Below, one piece after another: positions 49,868-61,834 of a stretch of 64,000 bases of DNA. Every line of letters starts with the position of its first letter. The stretch's first letter is position 1. The stretch is from contig CM055816.1 in assembly GCA_029582265.1 (NCBI GenBank), positions 81,028,472 to 81,092,471 on the forward strand, given 5' to 3'. The position numbers and the translations under genes were made by a program. The notes beneath the pieces were generated by a model, which saw only the letters and a program-made list of their open reading frames with translations, did no database searches and was not told the origin of the DNA. This DNA is from Zoroaster sp. YZ-2022. Taxonomy: Eukaryota > Echinodermata > Asteroidea > Forcipulatida > Zoroasteridae.

Positions 49868-51137
49868 ATGAGTCAAGTGTACGGAGATAAACTAAATCCA
49901 TACAGAAAATTAAGAGAACCGTTAGGTTTAAAAGGAATACGTCAACAAGTCGTCATTACAAACAATCCGAGCACAATCACCGAAAATCAAATGTTGACTG
50001 TTCGTTTTCCAAATTTAGGAAAAAACGACCTCATCGTTCCGGATACGGTTAGATTAGCTTTTAACATTGATCTCGAATCTTCCGACGACGATACGAGAAC
50101 GATCGTACATAATATAGGCAGAGCCATCGTAAAAAATATAACCATTAAAATGGAGGGAAATGAAATATTTTCTTTAGACGATGCGGACGTGTTCAATTGT
50201 TTCAAAGACGAGTGGTTAACGAAAGATCAACGAGAACATCTAGCGTACCAAGGAATCGAACCCGATAACGTGAGTGTAAATTAAGAGTAAATGCCAGCGA
50301 CGCCGTTCCCGCCGGCGAGGGAGGAAAAGACAAATCCGTCGCGGATACTCAAAAAAATAGATATCACATTCCGCTCGATTTTGAATTATTAACCGATCAT
50401 CAACCCTATTTTCAATCGGGGATCGGGGATCGTCTGACCTACGAACTCGAGTTTAATAAATTTTCTAAAGTTATCAAAAGCTCCGACGATAATGCTAAAT
50501 GTATCATAAGCGGAATTTGTTTAGAATACGAAGTCGTTAATATGCCGCATCTCGCGCAAACGATTAACAATCAGTATAACAACAAGTTGGCGATATTGTA
50601 CGATAGAGTTTTGAGGCAGAGCGTGACGCCGTTAAACAAACGCGATACGACGTGGAATATAAATCTAAATACGCCAGCATGAAAGGAATATTGTTTTTAT
50701 TCAAAGAACCCGACGTAAAAGAAACGTGGAAGTTTTATAATCCAAAAATCGATAAAGTTTCGATTACTATCGAAGGAGTTCCAAATCAACTCTACGCGCA
50801 GGGAATGCGCAGGTATCAACACTGGGAAGAAATTCAAAAATATTTCGGAGATTCAAAAAAAGAACACGGTATGTGAGTGACTAAAGCTTTAAATTTATCG
50901 AACGTCAAACAAGCCGATTATTTACTAAATAGATACAGTTTGTTTTTAGATATGAGAAGCATCGACGACAACAAAATTCACGGAAGCGGAAGGCGAGTAG
51001 AAAACTTATCCGAAGGAATTACCCTTCAAACGGATAAAGAAGCGGAAACCGCGGGTGAATTATACATCTACACTTTTATCATCATGGACGCGCAACTCAA
51101 TATCGAAAACAGACGATTTCATTCCGCGGTATATTAA
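49868..51137 (+). pseudogene. Polinton major capsid protein (double jelly-roll)
   Basis: Predicted major capsid protein forming the icosahedral shell. It opens with DKLNPYRKLREPLGLKGIRQ and has the strand-rich blocks ENQMLTVRFPNLGKNDLIVP, IVHNIGRAIVKNITIKMEGN and EIFSLDDADVFNCFKDEW. Later come RYHIPLDFELLTDH, ICLEYEVVNMP, MKGILFLFKEP, WKFYNPKIDKVSITIEGVPN and the C-terminal FLDMRSIDDNKIHGSGR, TLQTDKEAETAG, IMDAQLNIENRRFHSAVY. Length (~420 codons) and block order fit Polinton MCPs. Breaks are a frame change near 50282, another near 50680, and a TGA at 50874. Left to right it is followed immediately by the packaging ATPase, the usual order. Confidence 0.8.
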
Positions 51138-51138
51138 C

Positions 51139-51801
51139 ATGTTGACTATTATTAAAAAAAACATGTTAAAAACAATGTTACCGAAATATCCGCACGCCGC
51201 ATTAATTTGCGGACAGACCGGATGCGGAAAAACATAATTTTTTTAAAATCTATTACAAAAAGAATATCGTAAATATTTTGAATAATATTATATCGTCGTA
51301 TTATGCCCCACAGTCGCTGTAAATCTCGCTTATCAAAATAGAAAATGGATTTGGAACGACGAGCGAGTGCACGTCGACGATCTGAGCGATTTATCGTTAA
51401 ACAAAGCGATATAAATTTATAGCGACGTCTTCAAAGGAGATGAAACGTTGTTTATCATCGACGACTGCAGCGCGAGTAAAGAATTGCAGTATAAAAAATA
51501 CGACGAGAATAATAAATGCATGATCAGTCAGTTGGCTTTTAGCGGCAGACACGCCAACCACAGCTGTTGGATTCTTTCGCAAAAATACAATAGCGTGTTG
51601 AAAAGTTTTAGAGAGCAACTAAAGTGGACGGGTATATTTTATTGTAAAGATAGAGATTCGTTCGAAAATTGTTTTCGAGAAAATGACGTCGTACCGACTA
51701 AAGAGTTGAGAACGCGAATGCACGAACAATTAAAACGAGTCAAACACAGCAAGTTAATTCTAAAAACGGATCAACCTTCCGATTACGCGATACTCGACTA
51801 G
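51139..51801 (+). pseudogene. Packaging ATPase (FtsK/HerA type)
   Basis: ATP-driven motor that loads the genome into the capsid. Walker A is visible in ALICGQTGCGKT (51208-51237) and Walker B in LFIIDDCSASKE (51449-51484). A sensor-like RHANHSCWILSQKYNSV and a C-terminal NDVVPTKELRTRMHEQLK also match Polinton ATPases, where the last part often reads as a Phe/Tyr-rich C-terminus. The start is at ATG 51139, two bases after the capsid stop. The frame is broken between 51237 and 51448 (several shifts and stops around the Walker A loop exit), so the copy cannot work. Confidence 0.75.
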
Positions 51802-52070
51802 GTTGCTATAGGCGACTTGACAGGTGACTTGACAGGTCGTACTAAATGACTTGACAGGTCGTACTAAATGACTTGACTAGGTCGTACTAAATGACTTGAC
51901 TAGGTCGTACTAAATGACTTGGCTAGGTCATACTAAATAACTTGACTAGGTCATCTAGGTAACTTGACTAGGTCATCTAGGTAACTCGTTAGGTTACCTG
52001 TAAGGGACTTGTTAGGTCGTACTAGGTGACTTGACAGGTGACTTGTTAGGTTGTTATAGGTAACTTACTA
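51802..52070. repeat. Minisatellite, GACTTGAC(T)AGGTCGTACTAAAT unit
   Basis: About eleven copies of a ~22-bp unit (gacttgacaggtcgtactaaat and variants with tagg, tcatctaggtaa) start directly after the ATPase stop. Units diverge progressively to the right. A tandem array inside the gene block of a Polinton is unusual, though non-coding here. Confidence 0.9.
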
Positions 52071-52099
52071 AGATTATATAATAAAATTTATAGATAAAT

Positions 52100-52282
52100 A
52101 TGCTCGTTAAATGTTTAGTTACAGTTTGTATTTTAACAAACTGTTTGGTGTTAGGTGGGGTTGGATTTTTGATTCATAAATATTCATACATTGAAAAAGA
52201 AATTATAAAACTGTTAACAATAACGAAACAAATTATATATAAATTAATTTCTCGCATTATATATAATAATGGAAGAAGTTGA
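52100..52282 (+). CDS. Small single-pass membrane protein
   Basis: 60 residues: LVKCLVTVCILTNCLVLGGV forms a membrane helix right after the start, followed by a basic/hydrophobic helix (IIKLLTITKQIIYKLISRII). Intact frame. It lies between the ATPase and a second hypothetical frame. No family recognised. It might continue by frameshift into the next frame at 52279-52479 (Ser/Thr-rich, then SKKYFGKEYSISEVEALNL). Confidence 0.4.
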   Translation: MLVKCLVTVCILTNCLVLGGVGFLIHKYSYIEKEIIKLLTITKQIIYKLISRIIYNNGRS

Positions 52283-52487
52283 GAATTGTTAACGAAGAGT
52301 CAACAACAACAACAACGAGTAACCTCGAATCGCTACCATCACCACCCTCGAGTCAACGCATCGATCGGCTCGTTGCTGTCGTAGCCGGAGGAAACTCGAA
52401 AAAATATTTTGGTAAAGAGTATAGCATTAGTGAAGTTGAAGCTTTAAATTTAGCTGACAAAGATACGAAGCGAGATTAGGTCGCGAA

Positions 52488-52951
52488 ATGATATCTTCGT
52501 TAGGCTCGTCGACTATAACTCTATATGCTAAAGCATTGGGATCGAGTTTAAACTTTGTCAGTGTGATGGGATATGAGTTTACGATCAATGACGAAAACAA
52601 ATTAATTACAGATTTAGAAAAAGACCCACTCATTTCGAACGCTTTTTCTTGCGGATTATGCGAAATATACTACAAGTACGGAATATTCTTAGCACCGATC
52701 ACAGCGACACTAATTTCGATGAAACATTTAAAAAGAAAATATTCTTGTCTAGATTATAAAGACGATGGAGATGGAGAAAACGGTAGAGAATGGCCGCTAA
52801 AAAGCGTTAAAAATAAATCCACCCAATTTGGGAAAGCTAGATGTAAAACGACTCGCTTAAACTCACCGCTCTAACCGCAGGGGCGCTAATGACGCAAAAT
52901 TGGTTGGTTCAACAACAAATTTTACCCAACAGTATTATGAATTCTACTTGA
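52488..52951 (+). pseudogene. Hypothetical Polinton protein
   Basis: The frame encodes LYAKALGSSLNFVSVMGYEF, LITDLEKDPLISNAFSCGLC and YYKYGIFLAPITATLISMKH, a helix-rich protein with one or two hydrophobic stretches. A frame change near 52855 leads to LTAGALMTQNWLVQQQIL and a TGA at 52949. The position (between ATPase and integrase) is often occupied by virion-associated proteins. I do not recognise a catalytic Cys/His set, so it is not a clear protease. Function unknown. Confidence 0.4.
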
Positions 52952-52974
52952 TTTATATATTTATAAAATAATAA

Positions 52975-53981
52975 ATGGATAAGCGTACGAGACAAAAATT
53001 AGAAAACGTTTATTATAGTCCAATTGGATATCAACAAGGTCAATCTGCGATCTCAACTTTAGCTAGAGAAACTAAAGTTTCTGCAAGTTTAGTTCGACAG
53101 TGGATAAAAAAGGAAGCGCTGTGGCAAATTTATTTACCCTATCCTAAATACATTCCAAGACCGACCAGCTCCAACTCGATTCTAGAAAAACCGAACGAGG
53201 TTCATCAAGCGGATTTATTGTTTCTTCGTCACGATACGGTTAATAAAATTACATACAAGTACGCGTTAACCGTCAGTGACGAAGCCAGCAGGTACAAAGA
53301 AGCTGAACCATTAATCGATAAAACCACCGCGCGAGTAAGTAACGCGTTTGAAAAAATTTACAAGCGCAGTTTACTAACTTGGCCGAAAATTCTCAAAGTC
53401 GATCCGGGGAAAGAATTTATGTCGAGCGTCAATACTTTAATGAGTAAAAATAACGTCGTTATACAGAGAAGCGAAGCCGGTAACCATAGAGCCCAAGGTA
53501 TAGTAGAACAATTCAATAGAACTTTAGCCGAAAGATTATTTTCTCATCAATACGCGCGAGAAATAGCGACTGATGAAAGATCTAGAGAATGGGTAAAAAG
53601 ATTGCCGCTTGTTATACAAGCTCCTAACAACGAAGAAACCAGACTCATAAATTTAAAACCTAAAGATGCGATTAAAATGAAACTCGTCGAGCAAAATCCA
53701 GCCTCACCGGCTATTAAAAAATCTAATGAAAAAAGAATCGATTCTACGCTCTAGTCAGATATTTATACGCGCCCGGTGAGGATGAAAACGATACGAGAAG
53801 ACGCGCAACCGATCCGATTTGGTCTATAAAAATTTACAACATTAAATCTTCTACGAAAGCTCAAAATCAACTGATGTTGTATTATTTAGAATCGGGTCCC
53901 GCGCGTAGTTTTGTGAAAGAAGAATTACAAATAGTTCCTCGAGATACAGAAAATCCACCAATTTTTTTTTTAATCTTCTGA
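52975..53981 (+). pseudogene. Polinton integrase (rve, DDE) with chromodomain-like tail
   Basis: Joins the element ends to host DNA; retrovirus-like c-integrase. N-terminal helix-turn-helix (SAISTLARETKVSASLVRQW). The core has catalytic acids in HQADLLFL (D1), LKVDPGKEFMS (D2) and GIVEQFNRTL (E), about 35 residues apart for D2-E. After a break at 53752-53757 the C-terminal part runs in another frame with ATDPIWSIKIYNIKS, YYLESGPARSFVKEELQIVP, a chromodomain-like barrel. The stop at 53979 makes the 3' end overlap the converging polB stop (53970-53972). The catalytic core itself is intact. Confidence 0.85.
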
Positions 53982-56521
53982 AATCTTATAATGACCGTAA
54001 GCCAAAGTGCGTATTCCGTTTTCTAAAATATATCTCTTTGTATCTAAAGGAGATAAGGAGATTTTTTTTAGCGCGTATCGTGTATAATCGATGATATTCG
54101 TGTCTAATAGAATTCATAAAATGATAAAGCGTATCATTTTGAAAAAAAACTTAAATTGCGAGTGTTTAATTACATTTTCCAAAAGTTGTTTTTTAACGCC
54201 TTTTGCTTTTTTTTTATTTCGCCCTCGTTCGATAAAAGCATCGAGTACATTTTTGGTCTTAAACCGACACATTCGAGGATTGGAATTCCGGCCGTCTCGT
54301 CTTTAAATTTCCCGATGACCTTTTTATTCTTTTCGGAATAAAGATCATTTGTTTTTAAATAATTACTAAAATCGTACAAATGCGCATCTTCTTTCATGTC
54401 TTTAAAAACGTCTTTCGTTTGAATCTCGACCAACAAGCTATCCGTATCCGTGTAAAGTAGATTACATTTATCGCCGTACTTGCTTTTTAGATGATTGTAA
54501 TAAAAATCGTACATGTAAGCTTTAGATAAATCCAAAATAACCATTCCGACGTATATGGGGCGGTCGAGTACGAGTTGTAGTTTATGATTTTGAATCGCCA
54601 CCAAATTGTTATCGAAAATTTTAGCTTTGGCGAATGTCGGCTTCGCGATTGCTTTACGGATTTGTTCTTCGTCTTTTTTATCGTTTAATCTCATGAGATT
54701 CACGTTGACTCGATTTCGTAAACTTTCCATCGTTTTTCCAAAGACTGAATTATTCATGAGCTTGTATAAATCTTTTTCAAAATCTGACTTTGCATTTTTT
54801 CTGAGTTTGGTATTTAATTCGATACAAGACTTCATCCACGGCGTTTGATTAAATTTTAAAACGCGATGAATTTTAGTCAGTTTCATACCGAGTTGTAAAT
54901 GCAATTGTAAATTGCGATAATCGAGCACGTATTTCGTTTTGTTGTATAAATTGGGAACTAATTTTTTTTACGTTTGGTGCGGGTTTGTCGTTTAATAGGT
55001 TTTGCTGAGTTTCAGACATCCATTCTCTCGGTATCTTCAACGACTCTGGCGCGAGCGGATAATCGTTGTGAGAATCGTGAGAATTCTTTAACATATTCTA
55101 AATCCACTTCTAAAATGTAGCCCTCGCTCGATTCCGACGAAATTGATTTTATATCGAGTTTATTAATTTCACATTTATCTAACCATTTAAATTTTCCGAT
55201 CGGAAGGTATTGACTCATCGCCCAACCGTATAAATTATTCGCGTCTAAATATAAGATGTAATTCGTAGGTTTTGATGAATCGTAATTTTCAAGGTGCGAA
55301 TTGTTTGCTTTAGCGTATCTCTGACTTGTCATCGATATACCTCCCCTAATGCCTTTTTCTATAAATAAATGCATGTCGATATCGGTCAACAATTCTAAAC
55401 GTACTTTCGAATGTTTTAACAAAGCGTCCCAACTCAAACCGGGACCCGTGTAATATTGAGCCGGATCCAACTTGTAGTTTTTCATGCAAGTTGTACGAAA
55501 ATTTTCAAACACGTCGGCTAATAAGCATACATCCGTGCGCACGTATAAATCGTGATAATCTCCTAGAGTTTTACATTCGAATTTGTTCCAAACGTTCTTT
55601 GCGCGATCGTATTCTTCGCTCGTATTCTTCGCTCGTAATGTGTTTTTCGTTTAAACGACTATAAAAAGCTTCTTTCGGAGGAAGACTCGTTTCTTTAAAT
55701 CGTTGGAAACTATCCATGTATTCGTATGGATAAACGCCTTTCTTTAAAAGTAGCTTTAATTTTTCTAAATTTGGTTCGTGTAATTTAGAAATGCGAAAAT
55801 AATCTAGATCGTTTGATTTTACGAGTTTATCGAGCGAAGCTTGTAAAAATTGAAAGCTGTCGATAAAACGCAGTTGCTCGATCGAAAAAGAAGTGTACTC
55901 TTCCATATCGTTTGGAATACAGTTTAATGTTCCTTTCGTTTGACTCGCGGCTTGCATGATGAGATGAGAGTCGTATCCTCGCAAATTATGAAATACCACC
56001 GGAATAAATGTTTTGTTTGGTTTTATGCTCAGTTTTAAATTACATTTCCTATGCGCCGCACCGCGATATTTTCCGGTAATGTGACAATGAAACCTGACTT
56101 TCTCGTATCCGTTTTTAAAATCTTCTACTTTTTCTTTTTCGCAATATAATTCGTTAGAATATGCTTTTTCGCACGCCCAACAATCGCATTTACCGCCCGG
56201 AGTTTTAAAATATTTTTCGTCGAGAGTGTGAAAACTTTTCCACCCGCAAATCCAACATTTTTTAGCTTTTTTATAATTTTCTTCTTCTTCTTTAGTCATG
56301 ATTATTTTTTCGGGGGTTTTAAATATCTCGTTGATTTTTTTTTACTTCTTCTTGCAATTTGTCTAAAAAGTGTTTGGCGGCATCTTCGCCTCTGTACGTC
56401 TTGCGCGAAAAATCTTTACCGTCGCATCGAACGATTACGTACGAACAACCGCAAACGACGTGTTCTTGAATTTTTTTAGTATTGGTCGTACTCGCATCGC
56501 CGTCAACCTTTACGAGTATCG
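53970..56521 (-). pseudogene. Polinton family B DNA polymerase, central and C-terminal parts
   Basis: Protein-primed-type replicative polymerase with 3'-5' exonuclease. Reading leftwards: a Cys/His zinc-like block (KKCWICGWKSFH, FHCHITGKYRGAAHRKCN), Exo II (VFHNLRGYDSHLIMQA), Exo III (RTDVCLLADVFENFRT), motif A (LDANNLYGWAMSQYLP), motif B (KLMNNSVFGKTMESLRNR), motif C (LLYTDTDSLLVE) and a C-terminus KRYILENGIRTLAYGHY, ending at 53970. Frame breaks are at ~56300, ~55570, ~55015, ~54930 and ~54170. A short tandem duplication (gtattcttcgctc) lies near 55605-55640. The gene is cut at 56521 by the nested transposon and resumes at 63628. Confidence 0.9.
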
Positions 56522-56535
56522 CACGGCTGTTTCAC
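56522..56535 (+). repeat. Left terminal inverted repeat of the nested transposon
   Basis: CACGGCTGTTTCAC, preceded by the target duplication ATCG (56518-56521). A CpG-rich subterminal stretch (gcgtatgtgacgcgcg) and a tgacgtca site (56609) follow. Confidence 0.95.
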
Positions 56536-57289
56536 GCGTATGTGACGCGCGTAAAGAAGTTTTCCCAGACCGTAGCCACTCATGCATAATTCATGTGAAA
56601 ACGATGACGTCACGCCAATAATGGCTGCCCCCATAGATCACAGAGCTGACGAAAACAGGGTCGAAATATCAGCGAAATTAAACCTTCACACGAAGGAAAT
56701 AGACGTTCTATTAAACTTTTCTGATGAATCATAATTAAATTATACTGTTGTGGTTAGTGGGTGCTTACAAAAATTTAAAAGCCGGGGAAAAAAACACTTT
56801 TTACGTCGTATTCGTACATCGTCTTTGGTTGTTCGAAAGATTCAAACGACGTTCCAAAAACCTCCCTTGTTACTTAACAGGGGCTAGTTTTAACTTTTCA
56901 AGAAGGATTATTAAAACGAACTACTATGATCACTTTTTAAACGTTTAATCTCATGTAGGACATTTTGTTTAAGTATTCAATAATGTTGTTGAAAACTTGT
57001 AAAAATCGAGGCCTAACAAAACTGCCATTAATATCGTTTACGAACGTTCCGTGCAGACGGCCCAGCCGCAGTAACTTTTTCGCTGGTAATCCCATTAACT
57101 CTATCATTTTGTACGGTGTTGTGTGGGCACCGGTGATATACGTCAGAATGGCGCGCTATGTAAATACACTAGTTTACACACAAAACTTTCATCAATATTC
57201 TACACAGTAGATTATACGGGAGTACAGTGATAAAAAACGCACAGGAACAAAGATGAGTTTCAGTGATATTTACACATATTTTATTCATT
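56536..57289. promoter_or_regulatory. 5' leader of the nested transposon gene
   Basis: 750 bp without a supported frame between the left repeat and the first ATG. It includes tgacgtcacgcc (56609) and a ttataaa-poor AT-rich stretch. It presumably holds the promoter; no TATA box is evident. Confidence 0.4.
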
Positions 57290-60200
57290 ATGAGTTTCAA
57301 ATTCCATCAACAAGCTCTAGGAAAAATTTGTAGAGTATGTACAAACAGAATCACAATTCACGGTTCTCGTAACCTTCCAAAGGAAACCAGTGAGTATAGC
57401 AAATAATTATTTAATAATTTCGGTATAAGTGTATGGGAAGATTCAGCGGACCAGCATCCATCAAAAATATGTGAAAAATGTTCAAGAAAACTAAGACACT
57501 GTAAATCTGGAGAACGATTTTATACTGTTCAGAGCCTCAAAGATAAACAGCGAATCCAACAAAATTGGCCAAAGCATACAAGAACTGGAACTTGTTTCGT
57601 GTGTGAACTTTTTACGCAACAGTCTAGAGGAGGACCGCAGTCTAAACCAAAGGCTGGTAGGCCTAAATCAACAATAGCTTGTACACAAACTTTGCCATTT
57701 TCACTGAGCGATGACAATATATTTCATCAATTAAGTGATGCGCAACATATGGAATATCCCATTAGTTTTGAAATCATTGGTCATCAGTGGGAACAGTCAC
57801 TCTTCATTTGTAGTATTTGTCGATGTATACTGGGAAAGCCATCAGTTCAGACACCGTGCCAACATAACTTCTGTGCGCAATGTTTGACACAGTGCTTTAA
57901 GCATTCGTTAAGTCCAAACATCAACTGCCCAATATGTAATAAACATGTACAGTATAGTAGCATCACTTCACGTCCCAGAGTGCTGTGTTCAACTGGACAA
58001 TCTAAATGTTGTGTGTACAGCATGTGATGGCATTGGACAAATAACCCGATTATTGCAACATGAGTGCCGTGTTAAACAGCCCAAGCCAGTTTCAAATTCG
58101 CCGGTCTTCAAACTGGATGAAAAAGAAAACGACCCCGAACCCTTTGACCCAACAAGTGCTGCAGAGATGCTAAAAAATTTAGCGAAGGCCCATAAAGTTG
58201 GAGACCCCCTTCCCCCTGCAATAGAGGCAGCTACAGACAAATGGATGTGGTTGAAATTAAAATCGGCCAAGTCAGGAGACTGTACCACCATACACACTGG
58301 AGGTCGAGTAAGTTTTAGCTAATTTAAATTGACATAAGTACATGTTTGTACATGTATATTCACATTTTAACATTGTTTATAAAATATAAATTTAAATTAA
58401 ACTATGTCCAACTATAAAAAAAAAACTTGATAAATCGAAAATACAATAGTATGCTTTTATACAAAAAAGTAATTAAAGAGTGGTTTAAGCTTCAATCATC
58501 TAGTTCTTAAAAATTTTTGAAATACAGACTTGTCTTTATCTCATTTATATTCTATTATTTACAGCCTGCTCGTATCCAAAAGGTGACCCCACCAACCAAA
58601 GTCACGCCTAAAATACAACAGAGTGCAACTTTATCAGCTGACACAGCCCTTGCCATGATGCGAGATTGCCATCTGGCCTGGGACCAGCTAAGGAAGCTTC
58701 GAAGGTAGTTGTGAACAAATATTTGTAATAATGCTATTAACAAAATACATTTTTGCAGTTAACTATTTCATGAAAATTGAATGAAAATATATCATAATAA
58801 AATTTATAAATAAATATGAGTGTGCAAATCTACATCTATTTCACTTATGTGGCCAATACAATTTTACAGGAATCCACAACATTAATTACCCACAGATACT
58901 TTGACAACAGCTTCAAAATTACTTTCGAGAGAAAAATGAGACAAAAACAAAACAGCCTTTTGAAGGACAATTTGCAAGGGGAGAAAATAAACCTTCTCTT
59001 CAACAGCACTACTGCTGATGGCAAAAATGGTTTGTCAGCACAAAGTGTTCCCTTTGTGTTTGTCAGAGACATTGCTGCCATGATAGTAGACTACCTGGAT
59101 CGTATCGACAGGTAAATATTGTCACAACACTTTTGTGAAATTTTAATGTTTCAGTTAAAGAATGTTTGTTTTACCTAAGCTAGTAATATCAAGTGTATGG
59201 ATAATAAAAAAATTAAAAAAATAGAACAAAAAAACAAAAAAAATACTCATTGACCAACATACAATTGTTTACATGAATACTGTCATTTCCATCCACAGGC
59301 AAGGTATCTTAACATGGCATGAAGGTATCTTAACATGGCATGAAGGTGTCATTCCCCATGATGAAATATGGATTAAGTTTGGTGGGGACAAAGGGGGCAA
59401 CTCATTTAAAATGAGTTTTAAAATCTCCAATGTCCCACACCCAAACTCACTCACAAACACCATCGTTTTTGCATGCTTTGAGGCCACCGATTCCTATGCC
59501 AATCTCCTGTGCACACTTCCACCAATAATGGACCAGATTGCTAAACTGTCAACACAGACATGGCAGTAAGTGCTTTTTTGTTGAGTTTTAAATGCACATT
59601 CAATGAAAATTTGTAAGTCTCTCACTGCCAACGCCAAATCAATGCTTTTTATAAACAGGCATATTATTTTGCATCGTTTCTTTTTGCAGTGACCGATCTT
59701 TCAGACTCTTTGGGTATGGAGATTATGAGCTTCTCAATAAGCTGTATGGAATCAATGGATGCAATGGTAAGTACATTTATAGCTAGTTATTACAACTTAC
59801 TGAAATTTATTTCAACTGGCACATGAATTTATCTTTTTTGTATTTTTTGTTTTCACAGCTCGGTACTGCTGCATATATTGTGAAGCGTCCAAGGATGATA
59901 TGCAGCATCCATACCAAGAGAGAGCACCCTCAAAACCAAGGACACTCGCTTCAATTCGTTCTAGGTACCAGGATTTTCTCAAAGACGGTGCGAAAAAACT
60001 ACGATCAAAGGAAGTTTCCTTTAGTGTAGTCCATGAGCCAATGATGCCAATTGAAATCAACCACGTAAGTTTTGTACATACTACCACATTAAAATCACCT
60101 GCTGTTTAAAGTGTATCCTTCAGCACTGTACATGTACTATTTGTTTCCATCGGACTTAAATGAAATACCTATTTGTATTACACTTTTACAGGTCGTACTT

Positions 60201-61834
60201 CCCAGTCTCCATCTCTCTCTGGGCATTTACAAGAAGCTATTTGATCTTTTTGAGAGTGCCTGCCATGATCTGGATCTGCAGCTTTGTCAGTTGAGAGCTC
60301 AACATGATGACACCGATCTTCCTTCCAGTTCCAACTTTGAAGATCAAATTCTAACAGAAGCAAAGCGTCAACAGGAGATCAGTGCTGTGCTGGCTGAAAA
60401 GCGTGTCTCTCTTGAGAAGATTGAGGAGGACTTACCTCTGTGCGTCCTCAACAAACAACAGTTTAGTGTTGAATTTCGTGAACTGGCCAATGAAGCTTTC
60501 AGATTGAGAGCTGAAATAATGGAGCAGATGTGTAATCTATCTGGTTATTCACAAAAATACATGCAAGTTTTTGTGATTGTCACTTTTGTACACCCCTGTA
60601 TTTTCATTAATTCTTATAAGAATTTGTGCAAGTTTTTGTGATTGTCACTTTTGTACACCCCTGTATTTTCATTAATTCTTATAAGAATTTTTCCCCTCAG
60701 GAAAATGAAGCAGCTTCCACCATAATGAACTTTGCCACAGGTCCTGTATCTAGCGCCCTTGATCATGTCTTGAGTTCCTTCAAAGTTCATAGGCAGGCTT
60801 ATCATGGGAAGTCTTTCGTCGGCAACCATGTGCACAGATGCTGCAAGGTAAAAAGAAGCCAAAAATGTTTTTAAAATATTAGTAAAAAACAAAAATTAAA
60901 ATGGTCTGTGTAATATTTTGCACTTTAAAAAGTATGAGTTCTTTGTACTTTTCAGCCAGATGTGATAGAAGCCCTAACTTCAGTTCCAGTGCAGAAGGTT
61001 GAGGAGAATCTCAGCGGTGACATACCTCTTGCTGCACAGGACCGCTTAAATCGGCAGGCAGCAACATGCCGCAGCAACTTCAGTAATATTTTTCTGAAGT
61101 TTGCCGACGTGCATCATGGTATAAACCATGCAGAGCGACTTGATGTACACAATCTAAAACGAATTGGTATGTATAACAATACATAGCGACTGTACATCAC
61201 TTTGAATTCTTTGTTGGTCAGGGGCCAATTTCATAGCGCTGCTTAACAAGTAAGCAGATTTTTCTGCATACTTTAACAGAAAAAAGTTGCTTACTCGCAA
61301 GCGTATTTCACAGGTTAGCAAGAAAATTAGGCGACCAGCTTGCGCGTTTACTTTGGATTTGCATTGTTACTTCATTCAATAACGTTAGGAGCACCATGAA
61401 GTATAAATCGCACTAAGCAACAAATCGGCTGTTAAGCAGCTCTATGAAATTGGGCCCAGCATAGAGGATCCTTTATGTAATGTTAACCATAAATTGGCTT
61501 CTTTTGTTGAATTACAGATGTTTGCATCAAAGATTTCATGAATTCATACAGGCTGATGTTCCCAACACAAAATATCACACCAAAACTCCACTTACTCGAG
61601 GACCACGCAGTCGAACAGCTCACCAGGTTTCAAGTTGGATTTGGTTTACTCAATGAGCAGGGTGGTGAGCTGATTCACACTGAGTTTAACCGCACAGGGA
61701 GAATCGTCAATGGTATGCGGGATGACCTGGAGCGACTGATGTCCATAATGAGGCGGCATCACATCAGTACCGCACCAGAAGTGCGGTCAAAAGTCATCAA
61801 GCCTGCAAAAAAAATAATAATAATAAATAAATAA
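57290..61834 (+). CDS. RAG1-N-terminus/transposase fusion protein, 10 exons
   Basis: Exons: 57290-58307, 58565-58704, 58870-59111, 59299-59565, 59690-59766, 59859-60064, 60192-~60562, 60701-60847, 60956-61166 and 61518-61834, with consensus GT-AG sites at nearly all. Exon 1 has zinc-binding pairs ICRVC, ICEKC and CFVC, then a RING: CSICRCIL, PCQHNFCAQC, CPICNK, followed by CTACDG...HEC. This spacing mirrors the RAG1 N-terminal region. Exons 4-10 encode a DDE-like domain: IKFGGDKGG (D), LFGYGDYELL (D), a YCCIYC finger, LHLSLGIYKKLF, and NEQGGELIHTEFN (E). The catalytic roles are inferred. Defects are a TAA at codon 39 (57404) and a frameshift near 57970. A 24-bp tandem duplication sits in exon 4 (GILTWHE twice). 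Confidence 0.8.
60561..60692. repeat. ~68-bp tandem duplication across an exon 7 boundary
   Basis: tgcaagtttttgtgattgtc...cattaattcttataagaattt occurs twice in direct succession. It begins exactly where exon 7 should end (AAATACATGCAAG/TTTTTG), so the 5' splice site region is doubled. The next acceptor is ttcccctcag at 60691-60700. The donor itself is weak (GTTTTTG). Confidence 0.85.
61222..61457. mobile_element. MITE with GGGCCAATTTCATAG ends in the last intron
   Basis: Terminal inverted repeats GGGCCAATTTCATAGCGCTG and, inverted, GGGCCCAATTTCATAGAGCTG, each followed by CTTAA. The element is 236 bp and lies wholly within intron 9 (61167-61517). Ends of the GGGCCCAATTTCATAG kind are common on palindromic invertebrate MITEs. 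Superfamily and duplication were not resolved. It is the third nesting level: MITE in transposon in Polinton. Confidence 0.75.

Noticed and set aside
52488..52951. Adenovirus-type maturation protease of the Polinton
   Set aside because: No convincing His-Asp/Glu-Cys arrangement could be seen; the protease may be outside the window.
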